Shown here: piece by piece, positions 32,824 to 43,093 of the stretch
Layout of the letters: every line of letters starts with the position of its first letter
Position numbering within the stretch: position 1 is the stretch's first letter
The notes under the pieces: model-generated
Seen by the model: only the letters and a program-made list of their open reading frames with translations
The model's database searches: none
What the model was told of the DNA's origin: nothing
From: Hortaea werneckii
Lineage: Eukaryota; Ascomycota; Dothideomycetes; Mycosphaerellales; Teratosphaeriaceae
Length of the DNA stretch: 64,000 nt
Reading direction: 5' to 3'
NCBI GenBank assembly: GCA_037044905.1
Contig: JBAOKB010000020.1
Coordinates: forward strand, 248,001 to 312,000
Position numbers and translations under genes: made by a program

Positions 32824-34066
32824 TTACTCATCCCAGACAACACAAGTTGTGTTGCCACCGACAGTGACCCTCGCCACAGGCTCGCCGATGAGACCAGTAG
32901 CAGTATCTCTCTGCAAAATAGCGACATTCTGGCTATTCTGGTTCGCAACAGCGACGAGACTACCGGTCTTGTCAATGCTGAACTGGCGAGGGAAGCTGCC
33001 GCCAGAAGGCCAGAGCTGGTGCCACACCAGACTGCCGTCATCCTGCAGCTTGAAGGTGGTGAGTGAATCAGACTCCAGGATCGAGCCATCTGGCTGCGGG
33101 AGATCGAACGAGGTGTTGTTGCGGTTGGAGATGACGATGAAACGGTTATCGGGCTACACATATGATTAGTGTCTTACTCTGTAAAATTTCTGATGCGCAT
33201 GATCTCACCGTAACTTGAATTTCAGCCGGTGCATTTCCTTCAGGCAGGCTAAGCAAGCCGTAGGTAGTCGAATTGAACACCTGGGTGAAGTTCAAACCAC
33301 CACCATTTGGTAGATACTCAACAGAGAAAGCCGTGATAGTACTGTCAAGCTCTCCCACGAGGTAGAAGTAAGTCGTGCATTCCTCGCAAGCAACGCCGTA
33401 AGGGTTCCAGAAGACCGCATGGCGGGGTCCAGTGCCTGGTGCAGCCTCAAGAGGGTCGAGCTCTTTCAGCTTGAGGGTCTCATCGTCCCAACAGAAAATG
33501 CGAACGAGATCGGCGCCGAGGTCTGGCACGACGATGTACTTCCCAGTAGGATCGGTGATTGCCTCGTGCTCATGCGGAGCATCCTGCCGGTCAGGCACCG
33601 CGCCAGGCTCGTCCAGGGTGTAAGTCAGCTCCTGATTAAGGGCGAACTTCCCGCCCCCATTGAGCAGATAGGAGGTGACTGAGGAGCCGGAGTAGTGAGC
33701 CAGAGCCAATGCCCTCTGTCCTGCGGCGGCGCCATAGATGACACCAGAGACTGGCCCAGAGATGGTGGTTTCGTTCTTGACATGGGTAAGGCTGCCATCA
33801 CCATTGATGGTGAAGGAACTCAGAGAGCCATTGGGTGTAGTGAGACCCTCGTTCAAGCAAAATAAAAGGCCACGGTTCGCGTCGATTGTCAACCATGAAG
33901 GGGAGGGAGCACACTCATCCGTGGAGAAAGTGTCATTCAGAGCATAGGTACCATTGCTGGCTGTGAGGGCGAATGATGTGACGGAGCCACCATAGTCGCT
34001 GACGAACAGGTTTGTAGCAGAAGCTGCCGTCGCGCCGATAGCGAGGATCTTTGGTGCGAGCATCAT
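32824..34066 (-). CDS. Secreted lactonase-fold beta-propeller (YbhE/6-phosphogluconolactonase-like)
   Basis: Seven-bladed propeller of the lactonase family, to which cycloisomerase 2 and 3-carboxymuconate lactonizing enzymes belong; actual substrate unknown. The exons are 34066-33209 and 33153-32824, with a 55-nt intron. The phase-0 join EIQVT|PDNRFIVISNRN matches the family, giving 395 residues. Two ATGs stand next to each other (34066, 34063); the open frame extends farther only through a GTG. The N-terminus (MMLAPKILAIGATAASA) looks like a signal peptide and several Asn-X-Thr/Ser sites are present, so export is likely. Typical blades are seen in GPVSGVIYG, HEHEAITDPTGKYIVVPDLGADLVRIF, GTGPRHAVFWNPYG and FPRQFSIDKTGSLVAVANQNSQNV. 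The predicted secretion argues against a pentose-phosphate enzyme. Confidence 0.85.
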
Positions 34067-34686
34067 GACCGCACCGTGTCTATGAACCACTCAACAACAG
34101 CAAGTGTGTCCTGAGAGCGTCGAATGATTATTTTTCTCGGGTTTGCCGTGTATTGCCGAGGGTATTCGAAGACAGTCAAAGGCCGTCGGTTAAAAGCGCC
34201 CTGTATGGATGCACTGGTGCACTGGTGCCCGCAGTAGTGCCAGGAGGTTGGGTCTCTTGTAGTCAATGTTGACTCAATAGAAATTGTCTGGCGGGCAAGC
34301 AGCAAACGTGATGAAGTTAAAAGAATCTTACCTACCGACACAAGACCGTGACAAGCTATTCGCCAAGTCTCTAGCTGATGGACATTTGTGTCAGACGAGT
34401 GACAACATCAATTGATCGAAAGGGATGCCCGGGCTGAGAAGCGGATGTGGAAGCGGAGGTCGTTGCTGCGGGGACTCGTGCAAGCTGGAGCCGAGAGTTC
34501 AGGAACCGACCGCCAAGCGACCGAAGCGCCTGCCGCTAACGTGAAACACTACCTACTTGCGCGCTGGTCACTACCGGACTACTGGAGCGGTGGATGACGA
34601 TGTTGTACAATGACCTGCCCTTCCTAGATGAATTGGGTATCACAAGAAATAAAGCCCCACGAGCGCCTGAATGTCTCTCAACTGCC
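34067..34686. other. Intergenic: lactonase promoter and REV3 3' flank
   Basis: No gene was recognised. A small tandem 8-mer (TGCACTGG twice, 34210-34225) was noted. The remainder is unremarkable. Confidence 0.5.
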
Positions 34687-37600
34687 TCACCATTCGAAGA
34701 TAGCCTCTCTCGCAGCGACCTCTTCTTCGAACGCTTGTAGCACACTCCCGATCCCATTCCTCGCCACTTCCAGCTGAGAGCTGGCCTTAACCCGACTGTA
34801 GAAGACCGGACAGTCTCGCGAATCACACTTGATCTCATCGACTGCGGAAAGATCGGCGCAACTCCGACACACGTCTTCCATATCCCGCACCTTCTTCTCG
34901 GCCTTCTGCAACTTCTTGCGCAAGTGCAGCATGGTTTTCTGGGCCTGGTGAAGCCTGCAACTGACGCACAGTGGTAGAGCAGCTGGACCGCCCATAACTT
35001 GGGGTGGTGCTGGGGGCAGCTTTGTGCGGCATGCAAGGCAAAGCGAACTCCCCATGTAGCTTTCCATCGTTTTCCTCCCTTTGACGTTGACGTCGCCATC
35101 ACGAGGACCACCAAGCAGGCGGATTCGCTGCACCTTGGGCATCTCATCGTACCAGCCTCGCACGTTTGCGCCGACCAGGTTGAAGATTCGCTCTAAAGGT
35201 GGTATCAGATTCTTCGAGATATAGTATTCGGCATCCAGCTCCGCCTGCTCATCATATATGAGTCTCTCAGGCTCGACGCAGCGCTCCCAGAGTCGAGCCC
35301 CAGGGCCGCCCGCAATGACAATATAAGGCACTCTCTCGCCATACTGCGGTTCAGTCCTAGGATCACGGAGCATTCGCTTGGTCGCAATGAGAGCACCGGG
35401 AGGCGGCGGGCCTTTGTCCGCATAGGTGCCAAGTTTGACTTCCTTCGCGAAGCAAAAGTCTTGAATGCTGACACGGCCTTGCATGATCTTTGTGCATTGC
35501 TTCTGGAAGTACTGTTTCACTTGACTCAAGTCGCTGCTGCGGAACAAAAGTTTCAGCGCCTTCTCTTCGATCTTCTGTTCTGCTGGGGTCCCGTCCCGTC
35601 TGACGGTTTCAATGCCTTTGGCATCAAACTCTGGCTCCTTCTGCGACGGAGTTTCATATTTGAAACCAACATATCGCTTCTTCGCCAGCAGCACGCACGG
35701 GTGATAGACCTTTTCAAACTTGAGCTTGACTGGGCGCGGGTTCATCTCCGTCACTTGTTTGGAGATTTCTTCACCGATGCGAAAAGCTTCGTCTTTCGTG
35801 CGACCCTTCAAGTAGACGAACAAGCTATCCGTATCGCCATAAACCACCTCTGCGCCCCATCTCTCGACCGAGTGTATCAACGCAATTGCTTTCTCAAGCG
35901 TTTCCCGCCCAGTCTGTACGATGCTGTCCGCAATCTCTGAACATGGCATCCGCCCGGAGAAAGACGCAGAAGTATAACCATAGGTAACGTTCGCAATCAG
36001 CTTCAAAGCCAGCTGCCTGTTGTTCAACAGCTGCTGTAACGTCTTGTCGTCTTTATCGACCTTCATACCACTCTTGACCATGACCCTGGTTTCCAAAATC
36101 TCGCCAAGCATCTTTGCAAGCAAAGACTTCCGCATGTTGGGTTTAACATACATCATCCCATTCGGTGCTATGTTGACATGGTCCTTGACAAGCTCTAGTA
36201 AGCCAGGCTCGCGCTTGAAGTCAGCGAAACCCATTTTGTTTGTGCCACGCCAATTGACTATGCGGCCAAGGCAAGTAGAGTAGCAGTAGTTGTACGCAAT
36301 CATGACACTCGGATAAAGACTCTGAAAGTCCAGTACCAAAAGTGGGGAGTTGTAGAAAGCGCTTTGGGGCTCCATGACCAGCGGTAGACATTCGAGAGCA
36401 TTCTGAGCACCGACTTGCTTTCGAGAAGGAGAGACCAGGACGAAGCTCTCCGGCTTTGCGATCCGGAACATCAAGCTCTCGACCTTGAACTGGCTGCCCC
36501 TACTGAACACGGAGAAGAAGTCGACACCGAGCAGGCGGGCTTGTTCAGATGTTCGGGGGATCAACTCATTGGCATCTAGTATCTCAAGATCGAGCTTCGT
36601 CCGGGTCATATGATAGTCCAGTAACTTTGCCAGATCTCTCGGCTTGCCGCTGGTGTACCACTTGGTAAGATCTTTGTAAGCGTAGTGCGGTATGCGCCGA
36701 TGCAGCAAATGGAAGACCACGTTCTCCATTGTGTATTGTAACAAGTTCAATTCGCTCCGCATAGCCCGCCAGACATTGATCGTATGTCTGCCGGTAATAC
36801 GGACAGTCGACGTGTGCGTGAAGCCCCAACGATCTGCATCCTTGCCAAAGCGACCATGTGATTGCGCCTTCATGCGTGAGAACTCGTCGGGTAGATTAAA
36901 CTCATACACCAGCCGAGCTCGCTCAATCAGATACCCCCAACTTCTGTTATGAACTTCATAGCCAGTCAAGATATCAGGGTCCCAGCTCCGCACAATATCC
37001 ACTATGCGATTGAGGAGGTCCAATTCATTGTCTTCCGTATCGACCTCAACATTGTTGCCAAGAATCTTGCGAATTCTCGTGATGTGCGCCTCATTGTCGT
37101 CCTTATTGAGCACAACAACGCCAGTCTTTTGGTTTTCGTCGCCTTCAAGTTGCTCATCGGCTAAACACCAAAAAACGATGCCCACTTCGTCCCTTTCGGG
37201 ATCGGGCGCCAAGTCATTGCGGCTGTTTGCGTGTACTTCGAGAGCCATGGTGCTCATGTATCCGGTCTCATGCCGCACACTCGTGCTTGCCTTGCGCTGA
37301 GAATACTTAAATCCGTGGTTGTTCTTCTGCGTGGGGCCTTCTATCTGGCTGAGCTCCGCAGCTGGGCGATTTTTACGCTTGATCTGAGAGGCCTGAGGTG
37401 GGCCATCAACTTCGAATGTGTCGAGCTCATCACCCTCTTCATGGGCATTTTCGACGTGCAGCCACTGTTGCACTTCAGAGAAGGTAGGGGGCGGCGTCAT
37501 TATTTCCCATGACTTTAGCGAGCAGGCTTTGCGACGCCGTTGCTCTTCTAGTTCCATTTTAGCCTTGTCGATGACAGTTCCCTTTCCACTGTGGACTTCG

Positions 37601-39894
37601 CCGTGGGAATCGAAGGGTTGCAGAAACGGCAGCGTAGTGCTTTCAAGTCTGAACTCCTGGCCAGCATATTCCCTTGGCCGCTCAGGCACGTCCTTCTCGT
37701 TGCTGTAATACGCATCTTGGTAGATTACCTGCGGCTCAGTAGTTGATTCAATTTCCTTGTACGTGGGAGCAGCGGGCCCAAATATGAATGTGTCTCGGTT
37801 TGAAGAGGCTTCGAAAGCTTCAGCATATCTGGTCACGAGCTGCTTGCTAATCATTGGTCGAGCTTCTCTGCTCGATAGCGGTTTCGTAGAAGATCCAGAC
37901 TTGGAGGTCGAAATGGAAGCATCGTTTGAGATCTCAGAGACGAAAGAGCCACCCTTTTGGCTTTCATTCGGCTGGGAACTCTGATGAGGGATGTGGCTCA
38001 AGTCCTCACGTTGGCTTAGGCGCAATGTCGTGTCGGGATCGTAAGGGTCCTTGACATGTGGGAAACCAAGCGACTTTTGCTGACTTGACTGCGACAAAGA
38101 TCTTTGGGATGACGGAGGTGGTGGTTGATGTGAAGACGAAGGTGGCTGGGCGGAAGGAGGAATGTCTTCCTGGAGGTCTTCTTCACGTCTCGGTTGGGCT
38201 GCTGACGGAACGCGGTTGAGATCATTACCCCTCGGAGATTGGACATTCTTCCGCGGCTTCTCTGGTTTGATATCACGTACTCTGAACGAGACGTGTCTTG
38301 ATTCTGTCTGCTTGCCGTCTGCTACGTCTTGCCTGGGCCGTTTGAAAACACCCTGGCTCCCGCCAAGTGCTGGCCGCTTAACACCTTTTCCTTCCTCAGC
38401 CATTTGGACAGTTTGCGCAGGGACGTGCACATCGTCAATCTGCTCTGCATCCGTTTCGACATCGCGCGTTGAACCTTCGACGTTCGCTTCTTCGCCCAAG
38501 CCGACATCTATCCCTCCGGCCTCCTTCAGCTTCTGTCTCTGAGTGAGTGCCTTCGCGCGCGCCTCGTCTTCATCGCTACCGCATTCTTCGTCGTCCAAGA
38601 CCTGCCTTATGCTGCTGACATCGACAAGTGAATCCTCCATCGTAGTAAAGCCGATGCCTTCTGTGGGCAGATTTTCCACCGCAGAATTATCGCCTATGAA
38701 AATATTTTCATCTTCATGGCTAGCATTCCATGATGCGGCCAGTCGTTCATGAAACAGCTCCTCCACACTTTCAAACACTGTCTGTATGCCATCGTCTTCG
38801 CTCTTCTGTTGACCAAAGCTCTCAAAGCTAATGCCACTCCCTCCTCTTGCCTTTCTTTCCTGGCCGGCGAGCTCTGCAAGCATTTCGCGAAACTCATCTT
38901 CGTGTATCCATCCGCCCTTGCTGGTGTCTCTTGGGTCTGCACTCATACTCACTAGCACCTCTGGAGGGAAAGGACTTGAACCTGGATCTGACAAGCCCAT
39001 TCTCAGTCTGCGCCTTCGTGTTTCATCCTTCCATAGACCAGCCATTGAGTGGACCAGTTTTTCGTCGGGCGGCAGATTTTCCAGAGAGGAGAGGCGTTCG
39101 ATGAAAGAATGGTGTAGCTCTCGCGGCTTGATCGAACTTCGGTTGATGATGTCTTCTACCCTGATGTCCACTTCTAGTTGGCAATGACTCTGTCTTGGAA
39201 ACCTGTCCTCCCCAAGAACCCTATTTCGGGATACTGAACGGTCATGCCAAAGATGAGTCGGATCCTCCAATTCTAGCCAATCTGGCACTGGCGCTCTCCA
39301 GCCGACTTTGGCAGCATCCAGCTCTATGTAGGCACATCCGTACAAGTTGAAATCACACATCCACTGCAGCAGATATTGCAGATGGGCCTCGTACGGCTGG
39401 AAGACTTGCTTCATGATCGCGCCTTGCTGAAGCAGGTCGGTGAATCGAGTCATATGCTGCGGGTTGAGCAGATAGATTTTCAAGAAGTGCCGGTAGCCGA
39501 CATGGTAACCAAAGAATGGCACGCCCTTGACTAAGCTGATGTGGGCTACGAAAGTGGCGTTGCGCGGATCATATGGATTTCGGCGATACGAAAGAGCAAG
39601 GGCGTGATCGACGGAATCTCGAAGTGTTTTGATGTATCTCTCAACCTCATCCTTGCCCAGACCTTCCGTATATGGGACGAAGAGGTACGGAAACGCACCA
39701 TGTATGTGAGCACATACTTTCTGGCCGGTTTCGGTGGATCCAAATACACGAATGACGGGCACTGAAGGCAATGAAGTGCGCTGTGTCGGCGACGAAGAAG
39801 GGCCCCATAGCGGCGGATCCAGTGAGGAAGGAGGATGTTGATAATGGTCCACGCAGTTTAATCGAACGCGGAAGATGTCGCGTTGGTCAGCCAT
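34687..39894 (-). CDS. REV3: DNA polymerase zeta catalytic subunit Rev3
   Basis: B-family translesion polymerase that extends from mismatched or damaged primer ends; nuclear, with Rev7 and the Pol31/Pol32 accessory subunits. Single exon, 1735 residues from the ATG at 39894. The N-terminal block reads RVFGSTETGQKVCAHIHGAF and FPYLFVPYTE, and the Rev3-specific YGCAYIELD lies near residue 190. A long disordered, Ser/Gln-rich central region follows. The exonuclease-like fold has DPDILTGYEVHNRSWGYLIERA. Polymerase motif A is LDFQSLYPSVMIAYNYCYST (Asp1189). Motif B includes NRQLALKLIANVTYGYTSASF. Motif C is VYGDTDSLFV (about 1351-1360). The C-terminal domain has the two metal modules: CysA from C1619 (CLACRTKLPP ... 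CVSC) and CysB (CRSC ... KCDSRDC), which in B-family polymerases binds an iron-sulfur cluster. All catalytic Asp residues are present. Confidence 0.97.
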   Translation of the reverse strand: MADQRDIFRVRLNCVDHYQHPPSSLDPPLWGPSSSPTQRTSLPSVPVIRVFGSTETGQKVCAHIHGAFPYLFVPYTEGLGKDEVERYIKTLRDSVDHALALSYRRNPYDPRNATFVAHISLVKGVPFFGYHVGYRHFLKIYLLNPQHMTRFTDLLQQGAIMKQVFQPYEAHLQYLLQWMCDFNLYGCAYIELDAAKVGWRAPVPDWLELEDPTHLWHDRSVSRNRVLGEDRFPRQSHCQLEVDIRVEDIINRSSIKPRELHHSFIERLSSLENLPPDEKLVHSMAGLWKDETRRRRLRMGLSDPGSSPFPPEVLVSMSADPRDTSKGGWIHEDEFREMLAELAGQERKARGGSGISFESFGQQKSEDDGIQTVFESVEELFHERLAASWNASHEDENIFIGDNSAVENLPTEGIGFTTMEDSLVDVSSIRQVLDDEECGSDEDEARAKALTQRQKLKEAGGIDVGLGEEANVEGSTRDVETDAEQIDDVHVPAQTVQMAEEGKGVKRPALGGSQGVFKRPRQDVADGKQTESRHVSFRVRDIKPEKPRKNVQSPRGNDLNRVPSAAQPRREEDLQEDIPPSAQPPSSSHQPPPPSSQRSLSQSSQQKSLGFPHVKDPYDPDTTLRLSQREDLSHIPHQSSQPNESQKGGSFVSEISNDASISTSKSGSSTKPLSSREARPMISKQLVTRYAEAFEASSNRDTFIFGPAAPTYKEIESTTEPQVIYQDAYYSNEKDVPERPREYAGQEFRLESTTLPFLQPFDSHGEVHSGKGTVIDKAKMELEEQRRRKACSLKSWEIMTPPPTFSEVQQWLHVENAHEEGDELDTFEVDGPPQASQIKRKNRPAAELSQIEGPTQKNNHGFKYSQRKASTSVRHETGYMSTMALEVHANSRNDLAPDPERDEVGIVFWCLADEQLEGDENQKTGVVVLNKDDNEAHITRIRKILGNNVEVDTEDNELDLLNRIVDIVRSWDPDILTGYEVHNRSWGYLIERARLVYEFNLPDEFSRMKAQSHGRFGKDADRWGFTHTSTVRITGRHTINVWRAMRSELNLLQYTMENVVFHLLHRRIPHYAYKDLTKWYTSGKPRDLAKLLDYHMTRTKLDLEILDANELIPRTSEQARLLGVDFFSVFSRGSQFKVESLMFRIAKPESFVLVSPSRKQVGAQNALECLPLVMEPQSAFYNSPLLVLDFQSLYPSVMIAYNYCYSTCLGRIVNWRGTNKMGFADFKREPGLLELVKDHVNIAPNGMMYVKPNMRKSLLAKMLGEILETRVMVKSGMKVDKDDKTLQQLLNNRQLALKLIANVTYGYTSASFSGRMPCSEIADSIVQTGRETLEKAIALIHSVERWGAEVVYGDTDSLFVYLKGRTKDEAFRIGEEISKQVTEMNPRPVKLKFEKVYHPCVLLAKKRYVGFKYETPSQKEPEFDAKGIETVRRDGTPAEQKIEEKALKLLFRSSDLSQVKQYFQKQCTKIMQGRVSIQDFCFAKEVKLGTYADKGPPPPGALIATKRMLRDPRTEPQYGERVPYIVIAGGPGARLWERCVEPERLIYDEQAELDAEYYISKNLIPPLERIFNLVGANVRGWYDEMPKVQRIRLLGGPRDGDVNVKGRKTMESYMGSSLCLACRTKLPPAPPQVMGGPAALPLCVSCRLHQAQKTMLHLRKKLQKAEKKVRDMEDVCRSCADLSAVDEIKCDSRDCPVFYSRVKASSQLEVARNGIGSVLQAFEEEVAAREAIFEW

Positions 39895-40359
39895 GGTCGC
39901 GAAAGACGACGCTTGGAATCATCATGAGCCCATTTAGTCTGAATTGCAACCGATGGTGACAAGGTGTGCACGTCTTGAGAAATTGAAGACGTGCGCAGCA
40001 CGGAAGGATTTTGATCTGATCGCAATTGGAGAACGCCACAGACGCGTTGCGGATGTTTGAGACGCGATCCGGGCAGGTGTCGGATCTACCCGTAATGTTT
40101 TCGATGACAACTGATAAGGTATGATCAAGATAAGCCGCTTTAAAACTCCACCCTCTTATTCACTCTTTGGCTGGTCGAGCTTGCTCCTACATTGTTCATC
40201 GAAAATGGGTCCATTCAACACTGCAGCAACAACACTCTTTCGCATGCCTTGGTCAATTTCAGTCACTCCCGAGAAGCGAAGGAGTCTTGCGAGAAGAAAC
40301 GATTATGAATAAGACATGCTCTGATATGAGAGTGGCGTAGGGGGGTGATGTCTACAGAG
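39895..40359. other. Intergenic: REV3 promoter
   Basis: This 465-bp region lies upstream of REV3 and downstream of the rhodopsin-fold gene. No gene or repeat was recognised. Confidence 0.5.
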
Positions 40360-41733
40360 TCAAGAATTCAAAGCTTTCTCCGACACCGCAACGGCTCTGG
40401 TAGACGAGCGCTTCCCTTCAGGTCCGCTGTAAATCATGGTTTTTTGCGATCCCTTCGCCGCGGAATCACTTGTTCGACCGAAGTCCTCTTCCACCGAGAC
40501 CATAACATGCTTGTTGATTTCCAGTGTGGTGAGATTCAGATGCTCTTCGCTACCGCTGGGACGTAGATCATCCAGGCTAATTCGGACACGAGAGTGGAGT
40601 TTTGAGGAGGCCAAAGCGCTGGTATCATAGCCGTGGCTGTTCGTGTTCTGGGAGCCGGTATTGGTCTTGTAGCCCCAATTACGGAGCACAGGGAACAGAT
40701 CGCGCAGCAAAGACCACACGACGGGCAACATTGTTACTACCGTGAAGAAAACCTGTCAGCTGTTGCATTGCGAAAGCACGGCGAGATTGGGGACTTACCA
40801 ACTATACTTACAGTCACCTCACGCATGTACCAGGCCAAGTACTCATAGCTCAACAAGGCTGGCACGAAACAATAAAGCTTCGTCAAGATCGCAGCAGCAA
40901 TGACGAATATCCCAAGGCCAAAGACACCTATCAGAGGCGCTTTCTGCAGCCAGGGTAGCTTCACTTTCGAGACGACCGGGATGGCAATGATTAGCATGAA
41001 GATATCGGCAGAGATGTTGAACACGCCTTCAACGTATTCAAAATTCCAGTATGACCAACATTGCGTGGAGACCGCAGGAACAGACCAATATCCGCTGAAT
41101 GGCCGGCAGGCGCTGAAGTACGTGATCTCAGTTGCAACCCAGCCGCACGCAACGTATACGGCCACGGCATTGATCCACCGTTCTTGTTTCAACCCGTTAC
41201 TGCACAATCAGCTTCCAGTATCTAGCCATTGAGCCAGGGATGTACGTACGTCAGAGTTCGGTATAGTATCAACATCACAGCCTTGCATGACCACACGGAC
41301 ATGATCATAGCTTGCTCGCTGACAAGCACCCACTTGGAACCTTTGACTCGTTCGGCTTTGATTTCAGGCGTAAGCGCGGCCTCCTCTTCTGGTGTCATAA
41401 AATTGGAACCTGCGACCAAGGTCAGTGTCCTGCGTCATCAGCACCGGTAATGCCTTTTGCAAGCTTACCTCCGCCGAAGACAATGCGGTTGATGGCAACC
41501 ACTAGAAGTGTATACCAGATGATTGTCTGCAATGCAATGTAGTCGTCCACCTGCAGTCTTGAGACATTTCGTCGTATACGAAGCCTTGCTCCTCTGCATG
41601 CTGGTGAGTAGTAGAATCCAACTGGATGTCACCTTTCTTACATTCGAAGAACAATGATCGACACTCCCACGGCGTACTCGGCCCATGTTTCGATGCGGAA
41701 CCGTCGCTCCCACGGTGTAAGCTCATCGCTCAT
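40360..41733 (-). CDS. Fungal rhodopsin-fold (Pth11-like) integral membrane protein
   Basis: Seven-helix membrane protein of the large fungal rhodopsin-domain/Pth11-related family, often thought to be receptors; ligand unknown. The five exons are 41733-41642, 41593-41469, 41409-41250, 41199-40799 and 40736-40360. All joins are in phase, giving 384 residues. The N-terminal PWERRFRIETWAEYAVGVSI leads into helix 1 and VLRIGARLRIRRNVSRLQ, then VDDYIALQTIIWYTLLVVA (the family's W/V-DD-Y motif). Next come FMTPEEEAALTPEIKAER, the conserved KQERWINAVAVYVACGWVATEI, and SACRPFSGYWSVP...CWSYWNFEYVEGVFNI with its conserved cysteines. LWPLL-like TMLPVVWSLLRDLFPVL follows. The C-terminal 120 residues are a soluble Ser-rich tail. 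There is no N-terminal CFEM cysteine domain. Exon 2's acceptor has several nearby AGs; the one used here gives the best family match. Confidence 0.84.
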
Positions 41734-43093
41734 TGATACGACTTTGAACGAGTAGTCTCACGTGGAGATGGTGGACTTAGTGGACCAAAATCATGAAAGA
41801 CGATACTGGTGTAGTTGAATACGAGACTTGCGAAATGCCGGTATCGACCGGGGGATATCCATCTTGAGCTACTGAGTTGTGCTGTCGTCTCAACCCTTCC
41901 TGCTCGTCGGCTAATACGAGCCTTTACATCCGAGTTCATTAAATCGTAAACGACCTTGCCAGCTTTTGCCGCCATCTACACGCGACAGGCACTCGCGATG
42001 CGAGGCACGACAACCTGGAACCGGTCCAGACACGGCATACCGAAGGATCCTGGCCTAACGAAGACAAGCTAAATCGCCGAGTGCGATGCACTGGGCCGCT
42101 GCGGACAAGGAATATCGAGTGCAAGTTGATACCCGCACACTCTAGATCGCCACAGCGCGCTACGGGATGGTCTTCTTCCCGTGGCAAGTTTTGCAAGTCT
42201 CCCTAGACAACAGCCTGGTGAGTATTGGCGACTGTCGAGCACAGAGTTCAACATGTGCGCGTACACGACAGCAGTTCGTTCGGGCAATCTGCAGCAATAT
42301 ACCATGCAAGGCACTGAAGATGCTGCACGTGTGCCACGATGCGAAGCGTGCCAATAATGGGCACTGGTGAACCACGCCAATGACCCCGATGCAAGGAGAC
42401 GGCGCAGAATCCCGGGAGAAGTGAGTTCGAAGGTCCAGGCTCAGTGGCTTTACACAAGACCAATCAACTAGAGTCTGCCCTTTATGCGACCTCGCGGCGT
42501 GCATCGCCGAGCAGTGAAGTGGTGTCTAACGAGCGAGTGGGAGCGCAGGCAATAGATAGGCGAGATAGGGGACTTTTTGCCGTCCCGGCCCAATTGGCTG
42601 CCCGCAGTCGTCCCGCGCCGTTGGCTTTGTGGCGCCCCGCTGCCGCAGGAGGATGCGGCAGGTGCGCTAACCACTCTCGTGAAGCTCCCAGGCCCTCTGA
42701 ACGTGCCCTCCAGCTTCCACCTACAGTGTCGCATTGTACTCGCGGGCGACAGGCCGAGACCCTCTTAGCAAATATCAATGTGTCGTCTGGTGCTCCGCGG
42801 CTGTAGCCTTCGCGGCAGCTTGATAAATTGCAATGTTCTTGGCCCGGTATTTCGAGCAAGCGAATGGCCTATACCGAGGCCCTCAACAGAGCAAGGAATA
42901 GCGGCAGTGCAAATGCAGGGCCCTAAGGTGATCGGCTAGCAGATAAGCTCTCCTTGAGGGCCCTCTCATCTTCTTTACGTGCTCTTCGAAGATACTCGTC
43001 TGTGCAGACTTGCCAGCTTGCGCCAGTACCTTCCCCAGCGAAAGCATCTTCCCTATCTGAACAAGGGCTGAGTCCAGCTCTGGCTAGACTACC
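41734..43093. other. Divergent intergenic region
   Basis: This 1.36-kb region lies between the divergent rhodopsin-fold gene and the permease gene. Overlapping open frames of about 100-125 codons on both strands at 42070-42860 have biased Arg/Ser/Ala compositions and no family resemblance. I treat them as chance. Confidence 0.5.

Noticed and set aside
42070..42860. Cluster of about 100-125-codon frames on both strands in the permease/rhodopsin intergenic region
   Set aside because: Several overlap in all frames and none shows a domain, signal peptide or splice-linked continuation.
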